Below are positions 52,184-60,043 of a DNA stretch of 64,000 nt, one piece after another. Under the pieces are notes generated by a model. The model had not been told where the DNA came from and made no database searches. It saw only the letters and a program-made list of their open reading frames with translations. A program made the translations under genes and the position numbers. Origin of the DNA: Planctomycetota bacterium (GTDB lineage: Bacteria > Planctomycetota > UBA1135 > GCA-002686595). Every line of letters begins with the position of its first letter. Within the stretch, counting starts at the first letter, position 1. Location: contig JASLMK010000130.1 in assembly GCA_030746555.1 (NCBI GenBank), forward strand, positions 62,001 through 126,000, read 5' to 3'.

Positions 52184-53830
52184 CTACAGGCGCCCGTGGA
52201 CGATCTCCCCCACGCGCAGGGCGTTGGCGGCGATCGTCAGGGACGGGTTGATCCCGCCGCTGGAGGGGAAGAACGACGAGTCCACCAGGTAGAGGTTGTC
52301 CAGATCGTGGGCCCGGTTGGTGCGGTCGAGGACGCTCTCGGCGGGGTCGTCCCCGAACCGGCAGGTGCCGCAGACGTGACCGTAGTTGAGGTTGTTGCGC
52401 CCGCCGGTGACGACTCGGAGCCGGTGGCCGCGGCCCAGGCGTCGCCGCACCAGCTTCAGCAGCCGCCGGCTGCGGCGGGCGAGCTCGGCCGGGTAGGTGT
52501 AGGAGAAGCAGCGGCCGTTGGGGGCGGCGGGGTCGGGCACGACCCGGTTCTCGGGGTAGGGCAGGTCCTCGACGATGGTGCTCAACAGGGACGCCCGGCG
52601 CGAGAGGCGCTCGCCGATGCGCGCCACCGATTCCAGGCGCGGCTCCACGAAGCGGCACCACCAGCGCGGGTCCTTCTCGAGCGCGTACCGCAGGTACTCG
52701 CGGATGAAGGGCGCGATGAGCGGCAGCCCGACAGACTGCAGGGTGCCGAGCTTCTCGCCCTCGTCGATGTAGAAGTCGTTGAGGGCCATCGACTTCCGCG
52801 GGCCCGCCTCCGAGCGCAGCTCGCGCTGGTCGATCGTGAGGAAGTCGCTGGTGTGCAGCATCAGGTTGCGCCCCACCAGCCCCGAGGAGTTGGCCAGCCC
52901 GTCGGGCCACTCCGAGGAGTTCGAGCGCAGCAGGAGGACCGGCGAGGCCCAGGAGCCGGCGCCCAGGACGAACATCTTGGCCCGGATCGAGTGCTCGACG
53001 CCCTTGCGAACGACGCGCACCGAGTCAACCCGCGAGCGGCCGGCCTCCAAGCGCAGGGCCTCGCACTCGGGGAGCATGGACGCCCCGTGGTCGACCAGCG
53101 CGGGAACCACACAGTTGCGCCCCGCGTCGCTCTTGCAGTTGCGCAGGCACAAGTCGAGGCACTCGTCGCAGTCGCCCAACTTGTGGTAGCCGACGTGGGA
53201 GCGGTAGGGGTGCAGCCCGGCGCCGCTGAAGGTGTCGAACAGGTACTGGTCGCGCTCGCTGAGGGGCGGCGGCGCGCGCAGCGCGGCCTCGGGGTCGGGG
53301 TTGAGGGGATCGGGCGTGCCCGAGACGTCGAAGAGGCGCTCCGCCCGCCGGTAGAAGGGCACCAGCTCGTCGTAGGTGATCGGCCAGCTCTCGACGACGC
53401 TGGCGTCGGGTGCGTCCGGAGCGTGCTCCCGCGGGTGGAAGTCCGAGGGCGCGAAACGCTCCAGCTGCCCGCCGTAGATGATCGTCGAGCCCCCCGAGCC
53501 GCAGCCCAGGGGCGCGTAGAACTCGACGTCGCCGAAGCTGGACCAGCCCCGCACCGGCAAGGGCCAGCGCCCCATGATCAAGCGCTCCTCGGCGGCCCAG
53601 GCCTCCTCTCCTTCGCCGACGTCGGGGGTGATCTGCCGCTTGAGCGGATCGCCGTGCAGGAACTTTCCCTTCTCGACGAAGAGCACGCGCCCGCCTCGGC
53701 GCGCCACCTCGTAGCCCGCGGTGCTGCCTCCCATCCCCGTGCCGAGCACGACGACGTCCCACTCCTCCTGGCCGGGGGCGGCGGGGATGTGGTCGTCGAT
53801 CTTGATCGCGGGTCGGCTCTGGCTTGTCAC
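52184..53830 (-). CDS. GMC-family FAD oxidoreductase with Cys-rich insert
   Basis: 548 residues from GTG 53830. The FAD motif is VVVLGTGMGGSTAGYEVARRGGRVLFVEKG. A central segment has five closely spaced cysteines (CDECLDLCLRNCKSD then NC), corresponding to the CxxC.. region of cholesterol-oxidase-like and gluconate-type GMC enzymes. The C-terminal GMC signature follows: HVCGTCRFGDDPAESVLDRTNRAHDLDNLYLVDSSFFPSSGGINPSLTIAANALRVGE, with a conserved His/Asn pair. The substrate is an alcohol or sugar. TATGGT (53842-53847, minus strand) lies 11 bases upstream and suggests a near-leaderless mRNA. The ORF extends to 54022 but without supporting start signals. Confidence 0.84.
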   Translation of the reverse strand: MTSQSRPAIKIDDHIPAAPGQEEWDVVVLGTGMGGSTAGYEVARRGGRVLFVEKGKFLHGDPLKRQITPDVGEGEEAWAAEERLIMGRWPLPVRGWSSFGDVEFYAPLGCGSGGSTIIYGGQLERFAPSDFHPREHAPDAPDASVVESWPITYDELVPFYRRAERLFDVSGTPDPLNPDPEAALRAPPPLSERDQYLFDTFSGAGLHPYRSHVGYHKLGDCDECLDLCLRNCKSDAGRNCVVPALVDHGASMLPECEALRLEAGRSRVDSVRVVRKGVEHSIRAKMFVLGAGSWASPVLLLRSNSSEWPDGLANSSGLVGRNLMLHTSDFLTIDQRELRSEAGPRKSMALNDFYIDEGEKLGTLQSVGLPLIAPFIREYLRYALEKDPRWWCRFVEPRLESVARIGERLSRRASLLSTIVEDLPYPENRVVPDPAAPNGRCFSYTYPAELARRSRRLLKLVRRRLGRGHRLRVVTGGRNNLNYGHVCGTCRFGDDPAESVLDRTNRAHDLDNLYLVDSSFFPSSGGINPSLTIAANALRVGEIVHGRL

Positions 53831-53841
53831 GACTCGCCGAA

Positions 53842-53847
53842 ACCATA
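53842..53847 (-). promoter_or_regulatory. TATGGT -10-like hexamer just before GTG 53830
   Basis: On the minus strand TATGGT ends 11 bases before GTG 53830 and no Shine-Dalgarno sequence lies between. The geometry suggests a leader of about 4-5 bases. It supports GTG 53830 as the start over longer alternatives. Confidence 0.4.
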
Positions 53848-53906
53848 CCTCCCTGCGCACCGTGGCGCTCCACCGGCCGAGCGGGGAATCCGTCCCGTTC
53901 CGCCCC

Positions 53907-56906
53907 TCAGCGGGCGAGCTCGACCCAGGTCTGCTCCAGGGGCCACACGTCGACCTCGACCGCCGCGCCCTCGCCGGCCTTGTCCCCCAGGGAGACCTTC
54001 CAGCGGCCCGGCAGGAGCTCACGCAGCTCCGCCAGCCCCCCGCCCGCGTAGCCGACCCGCGTGCGGGCCGGAGCGCCGATCCGGCGCGCCCAGACCTTGA
54101 GCAGCGGGTGGATCGCGCCGCGCACGGTGACCACGATCGCCCCGCCGCGCTCGAGGACCAGGCGCTGGCCGGCGCGCACCTCCCCCGAGGAGAGGGTCAG
54201 CGAGCCCGTGGATTGGTCCACGAAACCGTCGGCCCCCGCCTCGAGGACGATGGCGATCCCGGCCGGGACGCCCTCGAGGCGGAAGCTCCCGTCGAGGCGC
54301 ACGGCCTGACCCGGGCGGGGCCCCTCGCGGAAGAGCTCCATCGCCGCCAGGCGCTCCCCGGCTTCGTCGGGCGTCTCCGCCTCCCCCTCCGGCGCGCGCA
54401 TGGCGCGCACGATCGCTCCGGCCACGGGCAGGCCGTCGCGATCGACCACGCGCCCCTCGATCGACGCCAGGGGCAGGTCGATCTCGATCTCGTTGTGTCC
54501 CGGACGGATCTCGACCGCCTCCACCAGGGGCGGCGCGCCCTCGAGCCCCACGACGCGCAGGCGGTGGTCCCCCACCGGGACGTCCTCGAAGCGGAAGCGA
54601 CCGTCACCGTCGGCGCGGGTGCGCGGCAGGGTCGCGCGCAGGAGCCCGGTCATCGCGCCCGGCACCTGGGCCAGGCGCTCCTCGGCGTCGCCTCCCTGCG
54701 CTCCGATCAGGAAGGTCACCTTGGCGCCGGCGCACGGGACGCCGCGCGAATAGACCCGGCCCTCGAGCAAGGTCAGGGTGGGCACGTGCAGGACGAGGAC
54801 CTCCTCACCGCCTGGCCGGACCATGACGGCGCTCCACTCCCCCTCGTCCTCGACGCTCCAGGGTCCTTCCTGCACCGAGAGCACGTCGGCCCGGCCGTGG
54901 ACGGCCCGGAAGTGGTGCAGCCCCGCGCCGAGGTCGGCGAACTCGACCGCCTCGGCGCCTTCGGCGCGCCGGCTCTCGCGCACGCCCTCGGGATCGCGGT
55001 GCAGGACCGTGGCCCGCTCGACCTGCCGGCCCTCCTCGTCGAGCACGCGCACCGCCACGCGCCCGCCGTGGCGCAGGCGCACGAACAGGTCGGCGACCTC
55101 GGCTCCGCGCGGGTCCGAGGCGCCCTCGATCGATCGCGTCGCAAAGCCGCGGCGCGAGACCTCGAGCACCCAGGGCCCGGAGAAGGGCAGGGTCAGCCCG
55201 CAGACTCCCTGGCCGTCGCTCTCGCCCTCGACCGTCCGCGGCAGCACCGCGTCGGGATCGAGCACTGCGCCGGCCGGAGGGGCCGGCGGGCGCGCGGAGA
55301 GCGCCGCCCCCGCCAGGGGCGTGTCGGTCTCGTGGTCGAGCACGACGACCCGCAGGCGCGGGGCCCGCTCCAGGGTCACCGGCCCCAGCTCCACGCGCCG
55401 GCCGGCGGGCACGACCACCCCCTCCCGGCGCCAGGGAAGGTGGTCGACCGCCTCGACCGCCAGGTCCAGGGTTCCCGGGGCGGATGCGGGCCGCAGGCCG
55501 TCGAGCTCGACGCGGCCGTCGGGGAAGCGCCGCTCGCGCCAGGCCCGGCGCCCCTGGGGGCCGCGCTCCCTCCAGGAGTAGCGCACGGTCACCTCCCGCG
55601 CCGGCAGGCCCCCGGCGCCGAGGGCCAGCAAGTGGATCGATGCGCCGGAATCCCAGACGAGCTCGATCGGTCGCCCTCCGGCGACGGCCGTGACCGCCTC
55701 GCTGCAGGCTTCACGCTGCAGGCCGTTGGGGCCCAGGGCGACCACGCCCACCTCGTAGGGCGCTCCGGGCTCGAGGCCCTCGACCTCGAAGGCGCCGTCT
55801 GCGCCGATCAAGGTCATCCGCCCGCGGCCCATGCCCGCCGCCTCGATCAGCTCGCCCAGGGTGCGGGGGATCTCGTCTGGCCCCCGTCGCGGCTCGGCGC
55901 GCACGACGACCCCCGGGCGGTCGCCGGGCCAGCCGCGCACGCGCCCCTCGATGGACGCCGCGTGGCCCAGGCGCAGGACCAGCTCCCCGACCAGGGCGCC
56001 GGGTGTGGGCGCCTCCCCCTCGAAGCGCAGCTCGGGATGGGCGCCGTGGGCGACGCGCAGCTCGAAGGGCCCGGCCTCCTCGTTGGGCAGCTCGAAGCGG
56101 CCGTCCTCGTCCGTGCGCCCCACGCCCGCTCCCTCGGCACCGAACACGCCCATGACGAAGCGCAGCTCCTCGAGGGTGTCCTCGCGCCCGGCCGAGTCGC
56201 GCCACACGCACGCCCCCTCCACCGGCTCGCCCGCGGCGTCCAGGACGACGCCGGCCAGGACCACGCCGCGCTCCAGGACGAGGTCCTCGAGCCAGCGCTC
56301 GCTCGCGTCGGCCGCGCCCTCCTCGAGGGCCACCCCGTCCTGAAGGACGACGAACCCGCGCGCGCGCACGTGGGCGGTGAGCGCGCTGCCCATCCACGGC
56401 GCGCGGAGCACGCGGTAGAGCCCGTCGTCGTTCGTCTCGCACGCGAAGACGGCCTCGGGGTCCGCCCCCGGCTCCCGACCCGCCGGCGACAGGCGGACCT
56501 CGGCTTGACCGATCGCCCCGCCGTCCTCGTCCAGCACACGCCCGAGCAGGAACGTGGGCACCCCCGGGCGCACCCCGGTGGCACCGGCGGGGGCGACCTG
56601 CTCTCCGGCCGCCTCGCTCTCCAGGGCCGTGCGCTCGGCGGCATCCCGCGGGCGCGACCGCGCTGGCCGCGCCGCGACCTCGCTCGTGCCCGTCCTTGGC
56701 GCCCCACCGACGGCCGAGGGCGCGTGGGGCCCCAGGGCCGGCCTACCACCCCCGGCTCCGCCGCCGGCGAAGACGGCCACCAGGGCCGCCACAGCGGCGA
56801 GGAGGGCGAAGGGCACCAGACGGAGGGTGCTGTTCTGCTTGGAGCCTGCCTTCACGATGAAGGGAGACGATCGAGAACGCGCCTCCCTGCTCCCCTTCCC
56901 GCTCAT
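53907..56906 (-). CDS. Large protein with repeated carboxypeptidase-regulatory-like (Ig-like) domains
   Basis: 999 residues from ATG 56906; a GTG at 56855 just before the hydrophobic segment is an alternative. A membrane segment (TLRLVPFALLAAVAALVAVFAGG) is followed by a Gly-rich linker and then tandem prealbumin/CarboxypepD_reg domains. Each domain has the frame GRV-D-x-x-G-x-P-x-x-G-A: FLLGRVLDEDGGAIGQAEVRL, VLAGVVLDAAGEPVEGACVW, IEGRVRGWPGDRPGVVV, LEGRVYSRGVPCAGAKVTF and IEGRVVDRDGLPVAGAIVRA. Such proteins are extracytoplasmic scaffolds; no catalytic motif is visible. It is divergent from the radical SAM gene at 57032 with a shared -10-like region. Confidence 0.78.
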   Translation of the reverse strand: MSGKGSREARSRSSPFIVKAGSKQNSTLRLVPFALLAAVAALVAVFAGGGAGGGRPALGPHAPSAVGGAPRTGTSEVAARPARSRPRDAAERTALESEAAGEQVAPAGATGVRPGVPTFLLGRVLDEDGGAIGQAEVRLSPAGREPGADPEAVFACETNDDGLYRVLRAPWMGSALTAHVRARGFVVLQDGVALEEGAADASERWLEDLVLERGVVLAGVVLDAAGEPVEGACVWRDSAGREDTLEELRFVMGVFGAEGAGVGRTDEDGRFELPNEEAGPFELRVAHGAHPELRFEGEAPTPGALVGELVLRLGHAASIEGRVRGWPGDRPGVVVRAEPRRGPDEIPRTLGELIEAAGMGRGRMTLIGADGAFEVEGLEPGAPYEVGVVALGPNGLQREACSEAVTAVAGGRPIELVWDSGASIHLLALGAGGLPAREVTVRYSWRERGPQGRRAWRERRFPDGRVELDGLRPASAPGTLDLAVEAVDHLPWRREGVVVPAGRRVELGPVTLERAPRLRVVVLDHETDTPLAGAALSARPPAPPAGAVLDPDAVLPRTVEGESDGQGVCGLTLPFSGPWVLEVSRRGFATRSIEGASDPRGAEVADLFVRLRHGGRVAVRVLDEEGRQVERATVLHRDPEGVRESRRAEGAEAVEFADLGAGLHHFRAVHGRADVLSVQEGPWSVEDEGEWSAVMVRPGGEEVLVLHVPTLTLLEGRVYSRGVPCAGAKVTFLIGAQGGDAEERLAQVPGAMTGLLRATLPRTRADGDGRFRFEDVPVGDHRLRVVGLEGAPPLVEAVEIRPGHNEIEIDLPLASIEGRVVDRDGLPVAGAIVRAMRAPEGEAETPDEAGERLAAMELFREGPRPGQAVRLDGSFRLEGVPAGIAIVLEAGADGFVDQSTGSLTLSSGEVRAGQRLVLERGGAIVVTVRGAIHPLLKVWARRIGAPARTRVGYAGGGLAELRELLPGRWKVSLGDKAGEGAAVEVDVWPLEQTWVELAR

Positions 56907-56964
56907 TCTGGACCCCCGGCGCAGCGCCGTCCAGCGCCGCTCGGCCGGGGGCGCCGGTCGGGGG

Positions 56965-56970
56965 TATACT
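56965..56970. promoter_or_regulatory. Shared divergent -10-like element (TATACT / GTATAC core)
   Basis: TATACT on the plus strand lies 61 bases before ATG 57032. The same bases read on the minus strand give a TATACC-like box about 58 bases before ATG 56906. The near-palindromic GTATAC core would let one site serve both the radical SAM gene and the large Ig-like gene. Confidence 0.35.
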
Positions 56971-57031
56971 GGCCTCGTCGGCGCTTCGAAACCGCCGCAG
57001 CCCATCCCCCCGCGCCGCCGCCCTCTCCTCG

Positions 57032-58657
57032 ATGCTCTCCCCCCGACGGATCGCCGAGCTGAACGAGTTTCGCGGTCCCCTCGCCGGCGGGCCGGTCTGC
57101 CCCGCGCCGACCATCAACCTGCACTTCTCCCAGCTCGGGGTGGTGACCGCCTGCTGCTTCAACCGGCGCCAGGTGCTCGGGACCTACCCGGCCCAGTCGA
57201 TGGACGACATCTGGAACGGCGCCTCGGCCGTGGAGCTGCGCGACGCCCTCGCGCGCTACGACTTCAGCAAGGGCTGCGAGAAGTGCGAGCAGCAGATCGA
57301 GTCACGCGACTTCGGCGGCTCACACGCCGTGTTCTACGGCAACTACGCCGTGCTCACCGAGCAGAAGCGCAAGCTCATGGGCATCGAGGTCCCCGGCGAC
57401 GGGCCGATGCCGATGCGCATGGAGTTCAACATCCACAACGCCTGCAACCTGCAGTGCGTGATGTGCCACGGCCTCGCCTCCTCGGCGATCCGCGCCGACC
57501 GCGAGGACCTCGTCGCCCTGCCGTGCCCCTACGACGAGGCCTTCGTGGACCAGCTCGAGCCGTTCCTGCCCTACGTGGTCGAGACCGACTTCATGGGCGG
57601 CGAACCGTTCCTGATCCCGGTCTACGTCCAGATCTGGGAGCGCATCGCCAAGGTCAACCCCCAGATGCAGGCCTGCATCCTGACGAACGGGACGCTGCTC
57701 GACGACCGCATCAAACGCGTCCTGGAGGGCTTCAACTCCTGGATCCACGTCTCGATCGACTCGATCGTCAAGGAGACCTACGAGTCGATCCGGCGCGGGG
57801 CCCGCTACGAGGACGTGATGGCCCACTGCCGCTACTTCATCGAGCTGATGGCCAAGCGCGGCAAGTCGGTCGTCTTCCGGTTCTGTCCCATGCGCCTGAA
57901 CTGGAGGGAGATCCCGAGCACGGTCGAGTTCTGCAACGCCGAGGGCGTGATGCTGATGTTCAACCAGGTGGACTCGCCGCTCTCCCTCTCCCTGCACACC
58001 CTGCCCGTGGACGAGCTGCGCGAGGTGGTGGACGTCCTGCGGGAGTACGAGCCGCCCAACGAGCCGAACGTCGTCCTGCAGCACAACCGCCAGCACTACG
58101 GGGAGCTGGTCGGACGGCTGGAAGGCTTCCTGAACGCGGACAACCGGGTGAACGGCCTGCGTGCGAGGCTCGCCGTGGCCGACGCCGTGGTCGACAGCTA
58201 CACCCGGGGCAGGCGCCTGCCGACGCCCGAGCTGGAGGAGGAGTCGAACCTCCTCGCCCAGGCGGCCAAGCGCACCCTGATCACGAGGCTGAACGTGGAA
58301 CAGGCCAGCGGGACCGAGAAGGAGCTGCCGGCGGAGCTGGAGAGCCGGACCGGGGAGCGCCTCGCCGAGCTCGCCGCCCTCTTGGACACGACTCCAGCGG
58401 AGGTTCTGGTCGGGACCTACCTCAAGGAGCTCGTGCGCACGGTCTCGGGAGTCTGGGGAGTGATGGAGGTCCACGACGCGGGCGTGTTCGAGCGCATCGA
58501 CGCCGTTGCGGCGAGCCTCGCGGCCGCGGCGGCCGAGGGTGACGACCGGGCGCACCGCCTCGCCCTCGCCCTGCTCGAGCGCCCTCCCGGCGAGGTCTAC
58601 CGCGAGCTCTCGACGCGCTCAGCCGAGGAGATCTGCGCCGCCATCTGCCCCGCCTAG
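57032..58657 (+). CDS. Radical SAM protein with N-terminal SPASM-like domain
   Basis: 541 residues. Unusually, the twitch/SPASM-like part comes first: INLHFSQLGVVTACCFNRRQVLG, then MDDIWNGASAVELRDAL and GCEKCEQQIE (Cys41, 42, 82, 85). The radical SAM domain follows with NIHNACNLQCVMC (Cys138, Cys142, Cys145), METDFMGGEPFL-type GGE segment, ILTNGTLLDDRI and HVSIDSIVKETYESIRRGA. The order suggests a domain swap or circular permutation relative to usual anSME-like enzymes. It may modify a peptide or glycan precursor; the substrate is unknown. It is embedded in the glycan region, and its 3' end overlaps the GT2 gene by 39 bases in convergent orientation. Confidence 0.83.
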   Translation: MLSPRRIAELNEFRGPLAGGPVCPAPTINLHFSQLGVVTACCFNRRQVLGTYPAQSMDDIWNGASAVELRDALARYDFSKGCEKCEQQIESRDFGGSHAVFYGNYAVLTEQKRKLMGIEVPGDGPMPMRMEFNIHNACNLQCVMCHGLASSAIRADREDLVALPCPYDEAFVDQLEPFLPYVVETDFMGGEPFLIPVYVQIWERIAKVNPQMQACILTNGTLLDDRIKRVLEGFNSWIHVSIDSIVKETYESIRRGARYEDVMAHCRYFIELMAKRGKSVVFRFCPMRLNWREIPSTVEFCNAEGVMLMFNQVDSPLSLSLHTLPVDELREVVDVLREYEPPNEPNVVLQHNRQHYGELVGRLEGFLNADNRVNGLRARLAVADAVVDSYTRGRRLPTPELEEESNLLAQAAKRTLITRLNVEQASGTEKELPAELESRTGERLAELAALLDTTPAEVLVGTYLKELVRTVSGVWGVMEVHDAGVFERIDAVAASLAAAAAEGDDRAHRLALALLERPPGEVYRELSTRSAEEICAAICPA

Positions 58658-60043
58658 CAGCTCCGCCGCCGGCTCCCACTTGGCGTGCAGGCGCTCGAGG
58701 TCGGCCGGAGGGAGCGCCCGCGCCGGCGGTGTCGGCCCCACGAAGGCCAGGTCTCCCAGGAAGGCGCAACGAAACCCGCGCTGCCGGGCGCGCAGGCACA
58801 GGTCGATCGCGGCGGAGCGCGGCGCCTCGAAGCCCCCGTCCAGCCCACCGACGGCCGCGAGGACCTCGCGGCGCACCAGGAGCAGGCGCTCGTGCAGCCA
58901 GGGCGCGTTGGCGTCCCGGCGCTCGGCGCTCTGGGGGGCCGTGGCCGCCACCGGTCGTCGCTCGCGGTCGAACCGCGGCGCACCACAGGCCACGGCGCCG
59001 TCGGGAGTGAGCACGCGGGGCGCGACGAGGTCGAGCCCGTCGCGCTCGAGCTCCTCCACCAGGCGCTTCCACTCGCCCTGCGGACCGAGGTCGAGGGCGC
59101 CCTCCACGAAGCAGACCAGGCGGCGGCGGGTCGCCTCCCAGCCCGCGGCCAGGGCGCCGGCCGACTCCGTGTCCACGCGCACGAGCGCGTCCTCGCCGAC
59201 CCCCGAGGCGAGCAGGCCCTCGGCGGCCGGACCCTCGCCGGCGATGACGAAGTCCACGTCGCCGGGGCCGGCGGCGGGACGCTCGACGCGCTCGTAGTCG
59301 AAGGGCGGGTGCTCTCCGGTGCGGCGCAGGGGCAGGCCGATGCGCTCGATCGTTCGGTCGGCCAGCCGGCGCCACATCTCGAAGGCCGCCTGGTCGGTCA
59401 GGACCAGGCTCGCGCGCTCGTCGTGGACGCGGTAGTAGTACAGCATCTCGTCGACGAGCTCGATCGTCCCGGTCTCCTCGAGCTTCAGGTACAGGTCGCA
59501 GTCCTCTCCGGCGTAGGAGAAGTCCTCGAAGCCCTCCCAGCCCGCCGTCCGCTCGTAGGCGGGACGGCTGAACAGGGTCGGCTGGGAGTGGTTGTGGATG
59601 TCGGTCACCATCCCGTGCTGGTAGTGGCGCGCCTCGAAGGGAAACCAGGGGCGCTCGTCGAGGATCTTGCCGTCGGCGTCGATGATCTCGCGCCGCGCGC
59701 GGATCACCGAGGCCCAGGGCCGCGCCGACGCCGCGGCGGCGAAGCGTTCGATCGCGTGGCACGGGAGGGCGTCGTCGTCGTCGAGGGGCAGGATGTAGTC
59801 CCCCGGCGAGTGCTCGCTCAAGAAGCGCCGCGCCCGGGCGATGCCCCGATTGGGCCCGTAGTGGACCGTGACCGAGTCCAGCTCGCGGCGCTCGAGCTCC
59901 TCGAGGATCTCCCGCGAGCGCGCGTCGCCGCCGTCCCACAAGAGTGAGAGGTGCCAGTCCCCGGAGGTCTGGTGGAGCACGGACTCGATGCAGCGCTCCA
60001 GACGCTTGCCCTTGAAGACCGGCGTCTCGACCGAGATCAGCAA
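58619..60043 (-). CDS. Family 2 glycosyltransferase with second GT2-like half
   Basis: 474 residues from TTG 60043, preceded by GGAGGAGGAGAG, which fixes the start. The first half is a GT-A domain: LLISVETPVFKGKRLERCIESVL, GPNRGIARARRF, YILPLDDDDALP (metal motif DDDD), EGFEDFSYAGEDCDLYLKLEETG. The second half (about 240-470) looks like a degenerate GT2: VDFVIAGEGP, RRLVCFVEGALDL, WLHERLLLVRREVLAAVGGLDGGFE and AIDLCLRARQRGFRCAFLGDLAFVG. It may bind a second acceptor or be a chain-length-type partner domain. The start overlaps the upstream gene stop by 7 bases. The 3' end overlaps the convergent radical SAM gene by 39 bases. Confidence 0.85.
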   Translation of the reverse strand: MLISVETPVFKGKRLERCIESVLHQTSGDWHLSLLWDGGDARSREILEELERRELDSVTVHYGPNRGIARARRFLSEHSPGDYILPLDDDDALPCHAIERFAAAASARPWASVIRARREIIDADGKILDERPWFPFEARHYQHGMVTDIHNHSQPTLFSRPAYERTAGWEGFEDFSYAGEDCDLYLKLEETGTIELVDEMLYYYRVHDERASLVLTDQAAFEMWRRLADRTIERIGLPLRRTGEHPPFDYERVERPAAGPGDVDFVIAGEGPAAEGLLASGVGEDALVRVDTESAGALAAGWEATRRRLVCFVEGALDLGPQGEWKRLVEELERDGLDLVAPRVLTPDGAVACGAPRFDRERRPVAATAPQSAERRDANAPWLHERLLLVRREVLAAVGGLDGGFEAPRSAAIDLCLRARQRGFRCAFLGDLAFVGPTPPARALPPADLERLHAKWEPAAELLGGADGGADLLG

